From the NCBI GenBank assembly GCA_902363135.1, contig CABIZF010000002.1, positions 62,001 to 126,000 of the forward strand: a stretch of 64,000 bases of DNA, read 5' to 3'. Shown here one piece after another: positions 30,918 to 38,975 of this stretch. How positions within the stretch are numbered: position 1 is the first letter of the stretch; every line of letters starts with the position of its first letter. Source of the DNA: Lachnospiraceae bacterium (GTDB lineage: Bacteria > Bacillota > Clostridia > Lachnospirales > Lachnospiraceae). A program made the translations under genes and the position numbers. Under the pieces are notes generated by a model. That model searched no databases. It saw only the letters and a program-made list of their open reading frames with translations, and had not been told where the DNA came from.

Positions 30918-30942
30918 GGGGGATACAGAGGTATCCCCCTTT
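30918..30942 (+). terminator. Terminator after pgi
   Basis: GGGGGATAC-AGAG-GTATCCCCC followed by TTT; a strong stem with a short T run. Confidence 0.65.
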
Positions 30943-30973
30943 CTAATGTAATATCTGGACAAAGGAGGAGAGC

Positions 30974-31933
30974 ATGAAAATCGTATTTTTAGAAGCGGAC
31001 AGTCTCGGCGAGGATATGAAGCTCGATCATTTTTTTGAGATCGGTGAGGTCGTCGTTTATGGAAAGACGACGGTAGAGCAGGTACCGGAGCGTATCGCAG
31101 AGGCGGATGCAGTCATCGTAAACAAGCTTCCGATGAATAAGGAGACGCTGTCCGGGGCAGGCTTTTTGAAATATATCGGCCTGACAGCGACCGGTGTGAA
31201 TAATATCGATTTTGAATATACGAACAAACGTGGAATCACGGTCACAAATGTAGCCGGATATTCGACGGAGGTTGTGGCACAGCATACATTTGCGATGATG
31301 TTTTATCTGCTGGAGCATCTGCGCTACTATGATGACTATGTAAAGTCCGGAAAATATATAAAGAGCGAATCATTTTGTCATATGGATCGGCGTTTCACAG
31401 AGCTTGCCGGAAAGACATGGGGGATTATCGGGCTCGGTGCGATTGGAAAGAAGGTGGCAGAGCTTGCCACGGCATTTGGCTGCAAGGTGATCTATTACTC
31501 GGCATCCGGTAAAAAGCGCAGTGAGCTCTATGAGCAGACAGACCTTGATACGCTGCTGGCGAATTCAGATATCGTATCCTGCCATGCACCGCTCAATGAT
31601 AAGACATATCATATGATGGATTATGAGCAATTCTGTAAAATGAAACCGACGGCGATCTTTATCAATGTCGGTCGTGGCCCGATTGTGGACGAAAAGGGAC
31701 TTGCAAAGGCACTGAAAAAGGAGAAAATCGGAGCAGCCGGGCTTGATGTGCTTGAGGTCGAGCCAATGGATCCGGAGAATCCTCTTTGTAAGCTATCTGA
31801 CAGCGACCGGCTCCTGATTACGCCGCACATTGCGTGGGCGGCTGTGGAGGCGCGTACACGGCTTTTACAGGAGGTCTATAAAAATCTGAAAGCATTCCAG
31901 AAGGGAGAGAAACGAAATGTCTGCACAGGCTGA
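30974..31933 (+). CDS. D-2-hydroxyacid dehydrogenase family protein
   Basis: A 319-residue NAD(P)-dependent dehydrogenase. The Rossmann motif is GIIGLGAIGKKVAELA; the catalytic set is Arg in NVGRGPIVDE, Glu in LDVLEVEP and His in TPHIAWA. The family includes glycerate dehydrogenase, hydroxypyruvate reductase and related enzymes; substrate choice cannot be made here. AAGGAGG is 6 bases before the ATG. Its 3' end overlaps the LTA-synthase-like gene by 17 bases, so they form an operon. Confidence 0.88.
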   Translation: MKIVFLEADSLGEDMKLDHFFEIGEVVVYGKTTVEQVPERIAEADAVIVNKLPMNKETLSGAGFLKYIGLTATGVNNIDFEYTNKRGITVTNVAGYSTEVVAQHTFAMMFYLLEHLRYYDDYVKSGKYIKSESFCHMDRRFTELAGKTWGIIGLGAIGKKVAELATAFGCKVIYYSASGKKRSELYEQTDLDTLLANSDIVSCHAPLNDKTYHMMDYEQFCKMKPTAIFINVGRGPIVDEKGLAKALKKEKIGAAGLDVLEVEPMDPENPLCKLSDSDRLLITPHIAWAAVEARTRLLQEVYKNLKAFQKGEKRNVCTG

Positions 31934-34181
31934 GCCAAGAGGGGGATCCGGGGTGTGGGACTTTCTGAGAAATCTTTCAGAGAAGCAAAAAGGAAGCAGC
32001 TCTGAGCAGATGCCGGAAGAGCATCCGTGTATGCGCATCGGAAGGTATGCGGCGGCGGTGCTCCCGGCGGCGCTGCTTTTGTACTACTGCACGCATGCAG
32101 CGTTATATGCAGGTGAGCATCATACTTTTATTCTTGCAAGCGGTCGGACGTATGTCGTGTCACTGATCTGTTTTTTACTGATCGTGCTCGCACTCGTACC
32201 GGTTCGGCTGTCGGAGCATGCGAACCGCATCACTTCATGGGGCTGGTTTTTGCTCGCGCCGTTTGCGGTCTATTTTTCGCTGCTCTATATGAATGCGAGT
32301 AAATACAGTATCAAATTTTTTGAACTGAACCGAATTGCACTCGTGCTCACATTTGTATTCCTGTTTTTATTCGAGACTGCAGTGCTCATCCTGACGGGGA
32401 GTATCCGGTTTGCTGTAGTGACGATGGCGGTGCTCATTGCGGCGCTTGGTATCGCTAACAGCTTTGTTATCGCTTTTCGTGGGATGGCGCTCTCGGCGGC
32501 AGATTTGTTTTCCTTAGGTGCGGCCGCATCGGTCGCTTCCGAGTATACATATGAACTGGACTGGTATATGTACATGGAGCTGCTGTGTACGTTGGCGATC
32601 TGTATGTTCAGCCTGAAGCTGCATGGGGGAAGAATTCTGCATCCGGCAGTGCGGGCCGCTGTGCTCGTACTGTGGTGCGGCGTCGCAGGAAGCTTCTATT
32701 ATCTGTGCTGCCGGACAGATTTTCTGGAACAGCATGATATCCGCTCGCAGGGCTTTACCCACCAGCTGCGGTATAAAAATTACGACATGATCTTTACGAC
32801 CTTAACGACCTGCTTTTACCTGTCGGTCGAGAAGCCGGAGGGGTATTCCCTGGATAAGGTGAAGGAGATTGCAGCGCCGTATCTGACAGAGGATGCCGGA
32901 GATGACACAAATGCAGCCGCAGCAGATACGGATGTCAGGCAGGCATCCTCAGAAAATACCACGAGTCAGACAGATGGGAAGAATAAGGCAGCCTCCGACG
33001 ATAAAAACACCGCGTCGACCAGCGGCAATGCCGCTGCCAATGCTGCAATCGCAGCGGGAGAGAAGCCAAACCTTATCGTTATCATGAACGAGTCTTTCGC
33101 AGACTACACGAGCATCGGAAAGGGTCTTGATCTCTCCGAGGACTGCATGCCGTTTATTCACAGCCTGACGGAGAACACGATCAAAGGAACCGCCTATGTT
33201 TCGATTTTCGGTGGCAATACACCGAATTCCGAGTATGAATTTCTGACCGGAAATACGATGGGATTTCTGCCGGCCTCCTCAGTCGGTTTCAACCTGTTTG
33301 TGCGCGGAAACCTGCCGTCCATCGCGTCTGAGCTGAAAAGCCAGGGCTATGAGACGCTGGCGATGCATCCGTATCGCGGGACGAACTACAGGCGAAATCT
33401 GGTCTACCCGCAGATTGGATTTGATACCTTTTACACCCGTGACGATTTTACGCAGGCGAAGTACATCCGCAGCTATATCTCGGACGACACGCTGGCGCAG
33501 CGGATCATCACGGAGTTCAACAAGCATGAGGAGAGCACGGATATGCCGCTCTTTTCCTACAACGTGACGATCCAGAATCACGGTGGTTATTTTGCATCCA
33601 ACACCCGGAATCTGGATCTGGATATCACAGTGGAGGACGCGGAAGTCGATCAGACCAAGACGACTCTGTATGTCAATCTGATCAGGGAGTCCGATCAGAT
33701 GCTTCAAAATCTGGTGAATTACTTTGAGGATAAAGAGGCGCCGACTGTGATTGTAATGTTCGGTGACCATCAGGCAAACCTTGGAGATGATACATATGAG
33801 TATCTGGTTGGAAACGAGGATGAAATCTCCCGCGAGGAGCGGATGGAAAAGTACAAGGTACCGTTCGTGATCTGGGCCAACTATGACATCCCGGAAGAGA
33901 CAATCGAGAGAACGAGCCTGAATTATCTCTACAGCATTCTGGCAGACCGTCTCGATTTTCCAATGACCGGCTACCAGAAGTATCTGCTTGCCCTGAGTGA
34001 GAAAATCCCGGCACTTTGTGCGCAGGGCTACTGGGGGGATGACGGGAATTATTATGAGCTGGAGGACGAGAGCTCGCCGTATCATGATCTCATAAACGAA
34101 TATAACATTCTGGAATACAATGACATCTTCGGCGGAAAAGACCGCGATCTGGAATTTTTTGCGGATGTGCAGCCGGACTGA
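31917..34181 (+). CDS. LTA synthase/alkaline phosphatase superfamily membrane sulfatase
   Basis: A 754-residue protein. Residues 45-265 hold five to six membrane helices; a Thr/Ala/Asp-rich linker (about 325-380) leads to an extracellular sulfatase-like domain starting at LIVIMNESFADY. The GGNTPNSEYEF motif places the expected Thr nucleophile, and later VMFGDHQAN and HNGGYF-like QNHGGYFAS segments are metal and substrate residues of LtaS-type enzymes. It could transfer glycerol phosphate to a lipid or modify a surface glycan. It overlaps the hydroxyacid dehydrogenase gene and is followed by a bidirectional terminator. Glycerophosphotransferase genes at 53-64 kb suggest that this cell makes glycerol-phosphate polymers. 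Confidence 0.85.
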   Translation: MSAQAEPRGGSGVWDFLRNLSEKQKGSSSEQMPEEHPCMRIGRYAAAVLPAALLLYYCTHAALYAGEHHTFILASGRTYVVSLICFLLIVLALVPVRLSEHANRITSWGWFLLAPFAVYFSLLYMNASKYSIKFFELNRIALVLTFVFLFLFETAVLILTGSIRFAVVTMAVLIAALGIANSFVIAFRGMALSAADLFSLGAAASVASEYTYELDWYMYMELLCTLAICMFSLKLHGGRILHPAVRAAVLVLWCGVAGSFYYLCCRTDFLEQHDIRSQGFTHQLRYKNYDMIFTTLTTCFYLSVEKPEGYSLDKVKEIAAPYLTEDAGDDTNAAAADTDVRQASSENTTSQTDGKNKAASDDKNTASTSGNAAANAAIAAGEKPNLIVIMNESFADYTSIGKGLDLSEDCMPFIHSLTENTIKGTAYVSIFGGNTPNSEYEFLTGNTMGFLPASSVGFNLFVRGNLPSIASELKSQGYETLAMHPYRGTNYRRNLVYPQIGFDTFYTRDDFTQAKYIRSYISDDTLAQRIITEFNKHEESTDMPLFSYNVTIQNHGGYFASNTRNLDLDITVEDAEVDQTKTTLYVNLIRESDQMLQNLVNYFEDKEAPTVIVMFGDHQANLGDDTYEYLVGNEDEISREERMEKYKVPFVIWANYDIPEETIERTSLNYLYSILADRLDFPMTGYQKYLLALSEKIPALCAQGYWGDDGNYYELEDESSPYHDLINEYNILEYNDIFGGKDRDLEFFADVQPD

Positions 34182-34209
34182 TCGAATAGAATTCAGGATA
34201 AGAGAGCTA

Positions 34210-34257
34210 AAAAAGAGCATGTGAAAAATGAAAAATCATTTTTCGCACGCTCTTTTT
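34210..34257. terminator. Bidirectional terminator between LTA-synthase-like gene and cobO
   Basis: A 21-base stem with one mismatch, AAAAAGAGCATGTGAAAAAT.. pairing with ..TTTTTCGCACGCTCTTTTT, with a 6-base loop and T runs on both strands. Confidence 0.85.
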
Positions 34258-34291
34258 GAATAGCCATTTTCTGACGGGATTCTGAGCATGC

Positions 34292-34831
34292 TCAGCACTC
34301 GATACCCCTGCGGGCCGGAAGGCCTCTGTCAAACGGATGCTTGACCTTCCGGATTTCCGATACATAGTCAGCAAGCTCAATGAGCCCCGGACTCGGATCA
34401 CGTCCGGTGAGGATGACCTCAAGGTGTTCCGGCTTGTTTTTTAAGAAATCGATGAGCATTGCCTCATCGAACAGTCCGGCACGGATTGTATAGACGATCT
34501 CATCGAGAAAGAGGACATCGTAGCCATCCTGTACAGCGGTCTGCGTGGCTTTGCGGAACTGTTCTGCATAGAAGATGCGCCGCTGTGCTTTTTCCTCTTC
34601 CGTCATCCGCATGCTGAACTTTTCATGCTCAAGTCCCGGCAAAAAAGTGATATTTTCCAGATGCTCCATGGCGGCCCGCTCACTGGTCGCATTATTTTTC
34701 ATGAACTGATAGATCAGAACCCGGAAACCGTAGCCGGCAGCGCGCACGCACAGTCCCATCCCGCAGGTCGTTTTTCCTTTTCCGTTGCCGCAGTAAATGT
34801 GGATGCGGCCAAGCTCTTTATTATCTGCCAT
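34292..34831 (-). CDS. cobO: Cob(I)yrinic acid a,c-diamide adenosyltransferase
   Basis: A 179-residue ATP:corrinoid adenosyltransferase of the BtuR/CobA/CobO type. It shows the P-loop YCGNGKGKTT (residues 13-22), the VLFLDEIVYTI Walker B-like segment and the VILTGRDPSP motif. The ATG at 34831 is 8 bases after GGAGG; an in-frame TTG at 34837 is too close. It attaches the 5'-deoxyadenosyl group to cobalt in coenzyme B12 synthesis or salvage. No other cobalamin genes are nearby. It has a promoter facing away from the serine hydrolase gene. Confidence 0.93.
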   Translation of the reverse strand: MADNKELGRIHIYCGNGKGKTTCGMGLCVRAAGYGFRVLIYQFMKNNATSERAAMEHLENITFLPGLEHEKFSMRMTEEEKAQRRIFYAEQFRKATQTAVQDGYDVLFLDEIVYTIRAGLFDEAMLIDFLKNKPEHLEVILTGRDPSPGLIELADYVSEIRKVKHPFDRGLPARRGIEC

Positions 34832-34908
34832 TATCAAATCCTCCTGTTACGCAATGCCATACGTGTCGGACGGACATTCGTATGACAAAAGAATACGGTT
34901 ATGGAGAT

Positions 34909-34985
34909 AGTATAGCGCATTCAGGGCGGATTTTGCAATTGGCTATTTTTTAGTAGTGCAAAATCCGGGCCGGGTATGCTATACT
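34909..34985. promoter_or_regulatory. Divergent promoters for cobO and the serine hydrolase gene
   Basis: Minus strand: TTGCAA (34938 to 34933), an 18-base spacer and TATACT (34914 to 34909) toward cobO. Plus strand: an extended -10, TGCTATACT, with TATACT at 34980-34985 toward 35085. Confidence 0.55.
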
Positions 34986-35084
34986 GTGGAAATACAGTCC
35001 AATTAACCAAAACAAGTGCTCCCCGCAGGTAAAACAGGGGATGAATTACCGGGATGGATCAGGAGCATTCACCCGAATGAGGAA

Positions 35085-36290
35085 ATGATTTTGAAGGATA
35101 CAAAAAACACGATTGAAGATACAGTTGAAAAAATAAAAGAAAATGCGAGAGAAAATAAACTTTCATGTATTTTAATGATTGGGTTTGTTCTGCTTTTTTG
35201 TGTGCTCTCCGGACCTGAGATCGCGCAGGAGGCGGCATCACGGCACGTGCAGTCTGATGAAGTAAAGAATCCGCAGTCGGAGTCGGTACAGCCGGAGACA
35301 GAGTCTGAGATAGCGCAGACTGAGGAGACGGCGAAGGAGACCGAGACCGAGAGTGAGACGGAGGCAGAGTCTGCGATGACGCCAAAGCGAATGCGCCAGC
35401 TGCGGGCACGATACGGCAGGCAGTTTCATATCCCGATGCTCACACCGTATGAGGATACAGAAGCAATGCTTTATTTGGAGCTTCCGGAACGCTTCCGGCT
35501 GCGTGGCTATACGCTTCTCGAGATAAAGCCGGAGAAGACGATGGCGGGTCTTGAGCAGGAGCTCACGGGACAGCTTTCGGAATACGAGGGCGAATGGTCG
35601 GTTTACGTAAAAAATCTGAGCACCGATGAAACTTTCGTGCTCAATGACCAGCCGATGAAGTCGGCGAGCGTGATGAAGCTGTTTATTATGGGAACTGTCT
35701 ATAAGGCATTCGAGTGTGGAGAACTGGAGCGGACAGAGGAGATCATGTCTCTGATGAATAAAATGATCAGCTACAGTGATAACGCTTCCTCCAATGAGTT
35801 GCTTTCTAGGCTGGGGAATGGCAGCTATGCAGACGGGATCGAGAAGGTCAATGCGTTTATTAAGAAGTATGGATTCAGCGATATGACCATGGAATACAAT
35901 GGGTTTGACGATTCTGCGACGATCATGGATCCGGAACATTTTAATCAGGTGACGGCGAAGGACTGTGGAAAGCTGCTCGAGGATATTTACCGCAGAACCT
36001 GGGTGAGCCGGGGGATCAGCAATGAGATCGAGGACATGCTGCTTGCACAGCAGACACGCTATAAGATTCCGGCAGGACTTCCGGAAGGCGTGCTGTGCGG
36101 CAATAAGACCGGAGAAATGGATGCGACGGAGAATGATGCGGCAATCATTTACGCGAAGGACTGCGATTATATCCTGGTTGTGCTCTCGAATGGCTGGAGC
36201 TCAAAGGATCAGGCAATCACACGGATTCAGTCGGTATCATCGTTGGTCTATGATTATCTAAACGGTGATGAGAACGGACAGGAAGAATAA
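35085..36290 (+). CDS. Membrane-anchored serine hydrolase of the class A beta-lactamase fold
   Basis: The start is uncertain. I use the ATG at 35085 (401 residues); a TTG at 35091 is better spaced from GAGG. A short cytoplasmic part and one membrane helix (about residues 26-43) are followed by an acidic Glu/Thr linker and an extracellular domain with S195-VMK (nucleophile motif), S231-DN and K341-TG, the three motifs of class A beta-lactamases. The expected Glu of the omega loop is not evident, so it may be a D,D-peptidase-like or non-lactamase wall protein rather than a resistance enzyme. It heads a run of five genes ending at 38455. Confidence 0.82.
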   Translation: MILKDTKNTIEDTVEKIKENARENKLSCILMIGFVLLFCVLSGPEIAQEAASRHVQSDEVKNPQSESVQPETESEIAQTEETAKETETESETEAESAMTPKRMRQLRARYGRQFHIPMLTPYEDTEAMLYLELPERFRLRGYTLLEIKPEKTMAGLEQELTGQLSEYEGEWSVYVKNLSTDETFVLNDQPMKSASVMKLFIMGTVYKAFECGELERTEEIMSLMNKMISYSDNASSNELLSRLGNGSYADGIEKVNAFIKKYGFSDMTMEYNGFDDSATIMDPEHFNQVTAKDCGKLLEDIYRRTWVSRGISNEIEDMLLAQQTRYKIPAGLPEGVLCGNKTGEMDATENDAAIIYAKDCDYILVVLSNGWSSKDQAITRIQSVSSLVYDYLNGDENGQEE

Positions 36291-36301
36291 AGGAGGCGCT
36301 T

Positions 36302-36565
36302 ATGTTCCGTCTGTGGGGGAAAATATGGAAGGACAATCATCTGGTGCAAGATGCGGTGGCAGAAGAGGCGGGCGATGATACTCGCACCCACAAGGTATTC
36401 CACACGCTGGATGAGCTCTGCCGGGAATTTGATCTTGGCAGGCCGATCTGGCTGGAACGCAATATCAGGGAGTTTCAGCGGCACAGTAAGACCAGATTTC
36501 ATCAGGACAGCTTTATCGAGGAGATTGATTTTGATTATCTGGAAATTCAGATATTGGAGGAATGA
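36302..36565 (+). CDS. Conserved-type hypothetical protein (87 aa)
   Basis: An 87-residue soluble protein starting MFRLWGKIWKDN, behind AGGAGG. The middle segment (HTLDELCREFDLGRPIWL) and the acidic C-terminus FDYLEIQILEE give it a compact alpha/beta look. I do not recognise a family. It begins 11 bases after the serine hydrolase gene and precedes the SWQG-domain protein, so it is probably in the same transcript as the BTAD regulator. Confidence 0.7.
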   Translation: MFRLWGKIWKDNHLVQDAVAEEAGDDTRTHKVFHTLDELCREFDLGRPIWLERNIREFQRHSKTRFHQDSFIEEIDFDYLEIQILEE

Positions 36566-36604
36566 TTTCGAAAGTATGTGACCGGAAAATGGAGGATGGG
36601 GAAT

Positions 36605-36781
36605 ATGGGGAAAAAGCAGACATTTATAGTGGAGATTCAGGACACCCAATATGACAGCTGGCAGGGCAGCATTGAGTGGGTGCAGGGTCAGAAAAAGCAG
36701 GCATTTCGCAGCACGATGGAGCTGCTGCGGCTGATTGACTCTGTGACACGCGACAAAGATGAAAACTGGCAGGAAAAATAG
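36605..36781 (+). CDS. SWQG-domain small protein (58 aa), upstream copy
   Basis: The start at 36605 is 9 bases after GGAGG; earlier in-frame GTG and ATG codons are poorly placed. The 58-residue protein has two predicted beta strands followed by a helix. Its segment FIVEIQDTQYDSWQGSIEW and the later F-S-ELL-LIDSV pattern align with the C-terminal half of the 38012 protein (TFELAIQSRMHASWQGFLAE, then F-SELQLMEMILDS). The two therefore share a domain of about 45 residues and flank the BTAD regulator. I do not know a name for the domain. Confidence 0.7.
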   Translation: MGKKQTFIVEIQDTQYDSWQGSIEWVQGQKKQAFRSTMELLRLIDSVTRDKDENWQEK

Positions 36782-36799
36782 ACGAAAGGAGACGTTATC

Positions 36800-37990
36800 A
36801 TGCAAATGAACATATTCGGCGGATTCAGCCTTTCAGACGGACAGGTATCAGTCAATGAGAGTACCTTACATTCTAATAAGCTGAACCGCCTGCTGATCTA
36901 TATCCTTTTGCACAGAGACAGGGATCTGTCGCACCAGGAGCTGATTGATACGTTCTGGCAGGAAGAGCATTCCCGGAACCCGGAGGGGGCGTTGAAGAAC
37001 CTCGTGTACCGCCTTCGGTCGGAGCTGCGGGTTTTTGGTACACAGGAGCTGATTCTGACACTGCCGGGCGCTTATCGGTGGAATCCGGAGGTGCGGCTTC
37101 AGACGGACTATGAGGAGATGGATGCGCTGACCGAAGCAGTGAAAAAGGAAGATATGCCGGAGCGGAAGCGTTACCTTGCAGAGAAGGCCATTGCGCTGTA
37201 CAAAAAAGAAGCGCCGTTTCGGGCCTCTCAGGAAAGCTGGCTCTTATCGCGCCTGACGTATTACCGGCTTCAGTATCTGGAGACGGTAAAAGTGCTGTGC
37301 GGGATTTATGAAAAGGAACAGGAGTGGGATGCGATCGAGCGGGTCACGACGCAGGCACTGGACGTTGACGGTCTGGATGAGGATCTTCACTACTGGCGTA
37401 TAAAGAGCCAGATCGGGGCTCAAAATTACGAGCAGGCACTGCAGTATTATGATTATGGGAAGAAATTGTTTTACGATCATCTCGGTATCCGGGATGTAGA
37501 GCGGTTCCATGAGATTTATAATGACATCTTATCGCTTTCAACCAATCAGATGTCGGATATCAGCAGCCTTGTGGATTCTGTCACGGAGAAAGAGGAGCCG
37601 AGAGAAGTGTTCGTCTGTGAATATCCGGTGTTTCGGGAGATTTACCGTGTAGAGGCGCGTCGGATTCGCAGGACCGGGATTGCCGAGTATATGCTGCTCA
37701 TTACAATGAAGTCGAGCAGTACGTCTAAGTCAGATGCACAGAGCCTCGAAGAACGGATACGGATCGGTATGCAGATCCTTGAGGATTTACTTAAAAGGAC
37801 GCTGCGCGCCGGAGACGTGGTTGCACAGTACAGCAATACGCAGTATGTCGTGCTCCTTCCGGCCTGCAACTATGAATCGACCGGGCTTGTAGCAGATCGG
37901 ATTGAATGTTTGTTCCGCACGGAAGCGGGAAAACGACGGCTTGTACTGCAGTTTGAAGTAGAGGAAGTATTTACAGCGACAGAAAAATAA
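36800..37990 (+). CDS. SARP-like regulator: winged helix, BTAD and degenerate GGDEF-like domain
   Basis: A 396-residue protein in three parts. Residues 1-95 form a winged helix of OmpR/SARP type (NKLNRLLIYILLHRDRDLSHQELIDTFW). Residues about 105-250 form a BTAD-type helical repeat domain ending in YDHLGIRDVERFHEIYNDIL. Residues about 285-396 resemble a GGDEF domain: LRAGDVVAQYSNTQYVVLLP aligns with the LRxxDxxARYGGDEFxxLLP region, but GGDEF is replaced by SNTQY, so cyclase activity is not expected. It could sense a nucleotide or protein partner. It lies between the two SWQG-domain genes, with AAGGAGA as ribosome site. Confidence 0.82.
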   Translation: MQMNIFGGFSLSDGQVSVNESTLHSNKLNRLLIYILLHRDRDLSHQELIDTFWQEEHSRNPEGALKNLVYRLRSELRVFGTQELILTLPGAYRWNPEVRLQTDYEEMDALTEAVKKEDMPERKRYLAEKAIALYKKEAPFRASQESWLLSRLTYYRLQYLETVKVLCGIYEKEQEWDAIERVTTQALDVDGLDEDLHYWRIKSQIGAQNYEQALQYYDYGKKLFYDHLGIRDVERFHEIYNDILSLSTNQMSDISSLVDSVTEKEEPREVFVCEYPVFREIYRVEARRIRRTGIAEYMLLITMKSSSTSKSDAQSLEERIRIGMQILEDLLKRTLRAGDVVAQYSNTQYVVLLPACNYESTGLVADRIECLFRTEAGKRRLVLQFEVEEVFTATEK

Positions 37991-38011
37991 AGGCAGGAGG
38001 TGAAACGGGCG

Positions 38012-38455
38012 GTGGAAATACAGACAATGCGAAACAGATTGCCCGGGAATGTTATGCGGCTGTGCATTGACGCAGGCCATGCGTATGATGTGTCGGGGAG
38101 ACTGTACAGCAGAACGACCGGTACCTGCCTGCGATTTGCAAGCATGGCAGAACTGTTGCTGAAGACGGATGCACTGCTGGATGAGATTGGAAGTCCACAG
38201 GCTTTTCAGCGAAAACGGATCTTCAGTACAGGAAAGCCGAAAGAGATGACGGGCATCCGGATCACGACAGGGCAGCCGTCCGGAACGGACTGCGTGATCG
38301 AAGAGCAGATGGGAAAATACGCCACCTTTGAGTTGGCTATCCAGTCCCGTATGCATGCTTCCTGGCAGGGATTTTTGGCAGAATGTAACGGGACCGTGCG
38401 GGGAAGCTTTGAGAGTGAGCTGCAGCTGATGGAGATGATACTTGACAGCTTTTGA
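38012..38455 (+). CDS. SWQG-domain protein (147 aa), downstream copy
   Basis: I place the start at the GTG at 38012, 11 bases after AGGAGG; the GTG at 38000 overlaps that site and the ATG at 38027 is far from it. The 147-residue soluble protein has an N-terminal part (MRLCIDAGHAYDVSGRLYS) with no close match in the window and a C-terminal domain shared with the 36605 protein, centred on SWQG. Its TGA stop (38453-38455) is part of a family-1 repeat (TTTGAACGCAG). I do not recognise a named family; the repeated pairing with a BTAD regulator suggests a regulator-modulating role, which is inference. Confidence 0.7.
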   Translation: MEIQTMRNRLPGNVMRLCIDAGHAYDVSGRLYSRTTGTCLRFASMAELLLKTDALLDEIGSPQAFQRKRIFSTGKPKEMTGIRITTGQPSGTDCVIEEQMGKYATFELAIQSRMHASWQGFLAECNGTVRGSFESELQLMEMILDSF

Positions 38456-38490
38456 ACGCAGATCGCGAAGCGACTGCGTTCATGAGCAAG
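38451..38490 (+). repeat. Family-1 repeat, short hairpin variant
   Basis: TTTGAACGCAG-A-TCGC-GAA-GCGA-CTGCGTTC gives a 12-base-pair hairpin (38454-38477), followed by ATGAGCAAG and then a T run TGTTTTTTA. The tail hairpin is missing. It supplies the stop codon of the 38012 gene and could act as its terminator. Confidence 0.85.
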
Positions 38491-38543
38491 TGTTTTTTAT
38501 ACGAAAAACTGAAAAAATTTGAGGGAAAAACTGCCTAGAAAAT

Positions 38544-38601
38544 AAAAAAATCCTGAACGAGTTGCAGAGCCAGAGAGCCTTGTAACTGTCAGGATATTTT
38601 T
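38544..38601. terminator. Terminator-like stem between the SWQG operon and the small peptide locus
   Basis: ATCCTGA..AGTT pairs with AACT..TCAGGAT around a 20-base loop. On the minus strand seven T residues follow (38550 to 38544), on the plus strand ATTTTTG. It would end the minus-strand transcript of the peptide at 38613-38744. Confidence 0.65.
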
Positions 38602-38612
38602 GTTTGGTGCTG

Positions 38613-38744
38613 TCAGCTCAAAAAAACGTTATTCACCGGCAGCTCCTTTAAAAATGCCCGAAAATGAGGAGTGCCCCCGGCGTCTGGTACACCGGAGGCT
38701 ATTATGAAAAAATTTATCAATATGTGTAATGTTATTACAACCAT
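38613..38744 (-). CDS. Candidate small membrane peptide (43 aa) in a foldback mRNA
   Basis: A 43-codon frame, starting MVVITLHILINFFIIASGV (one membrane helix) and continuing with a polar GVPDAGGTPHFRAF segment. The ribosome site is weak (AGAAG). An extended -10 promoter (TGTTATAGT, 38794 to 38786) lies just upstream and a terminator follows. In the mRNA the leader GGAGTG-AT-CCCGG can pair with CCGGG-GG-CACTCC inside the coding part, folding over the start codon. This resembles type I toxin mRNAs, but no antisense promoter is clear. I do not recognise the peptide with confidence; the sequence could instead be a non-coding RNA. Confidence 0.4.
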   Translation of the reverse strand: MVVITLHILINFFIIASGVPDAGGTPHFRAFLKELPVNNVFLS

Positions 38745-38785
38745 ATCTTCTATATAACCGGGATCACTCCCTTGAAAGTAATTTT

Positions 38786-38794
38786 ACTATAACA
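38786..38794 (-). promoter_or_regulatory. Extended -10 promoter for the 43-residue peptide
   Basis: On the minus strand TGT-TATAGT with no good -35 box. The 150 bases upstream (to 38950) are very AT-rich and hold no gene. Confidence 0.4.
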
Positions 38795-38975
38795 CGTATA
38801 TATGAATGAAATATGAATAAAAAATGAATAAATAGTGAATACATAGTAAAAATAACATAAAAACATGAAAAACAGAAAGAGAAATTGTAAAAAATATACA
38901 TACGCTACCACGTTACCACTTCAAACTGACAGTCAATAAGACAATGGCGAGGATGAAAAGGCAGTTATTCAGGTC

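Noticed and set aside
33279..34220. A 313-codon minus-strand ORF opposite the LTA-synthase-like gene
   Set aside because: Shadow frame with no start signal; it also runs into the bidirectional terminator.
38705..38758. A 17-codon plus-strand ORF with a good ribosome site opposite the 43-residue peptide
   Set aside because: The peptide has no recognisable feature and no promoter is visible; the minus-strand frame with promoter and terminator is the better candidate.
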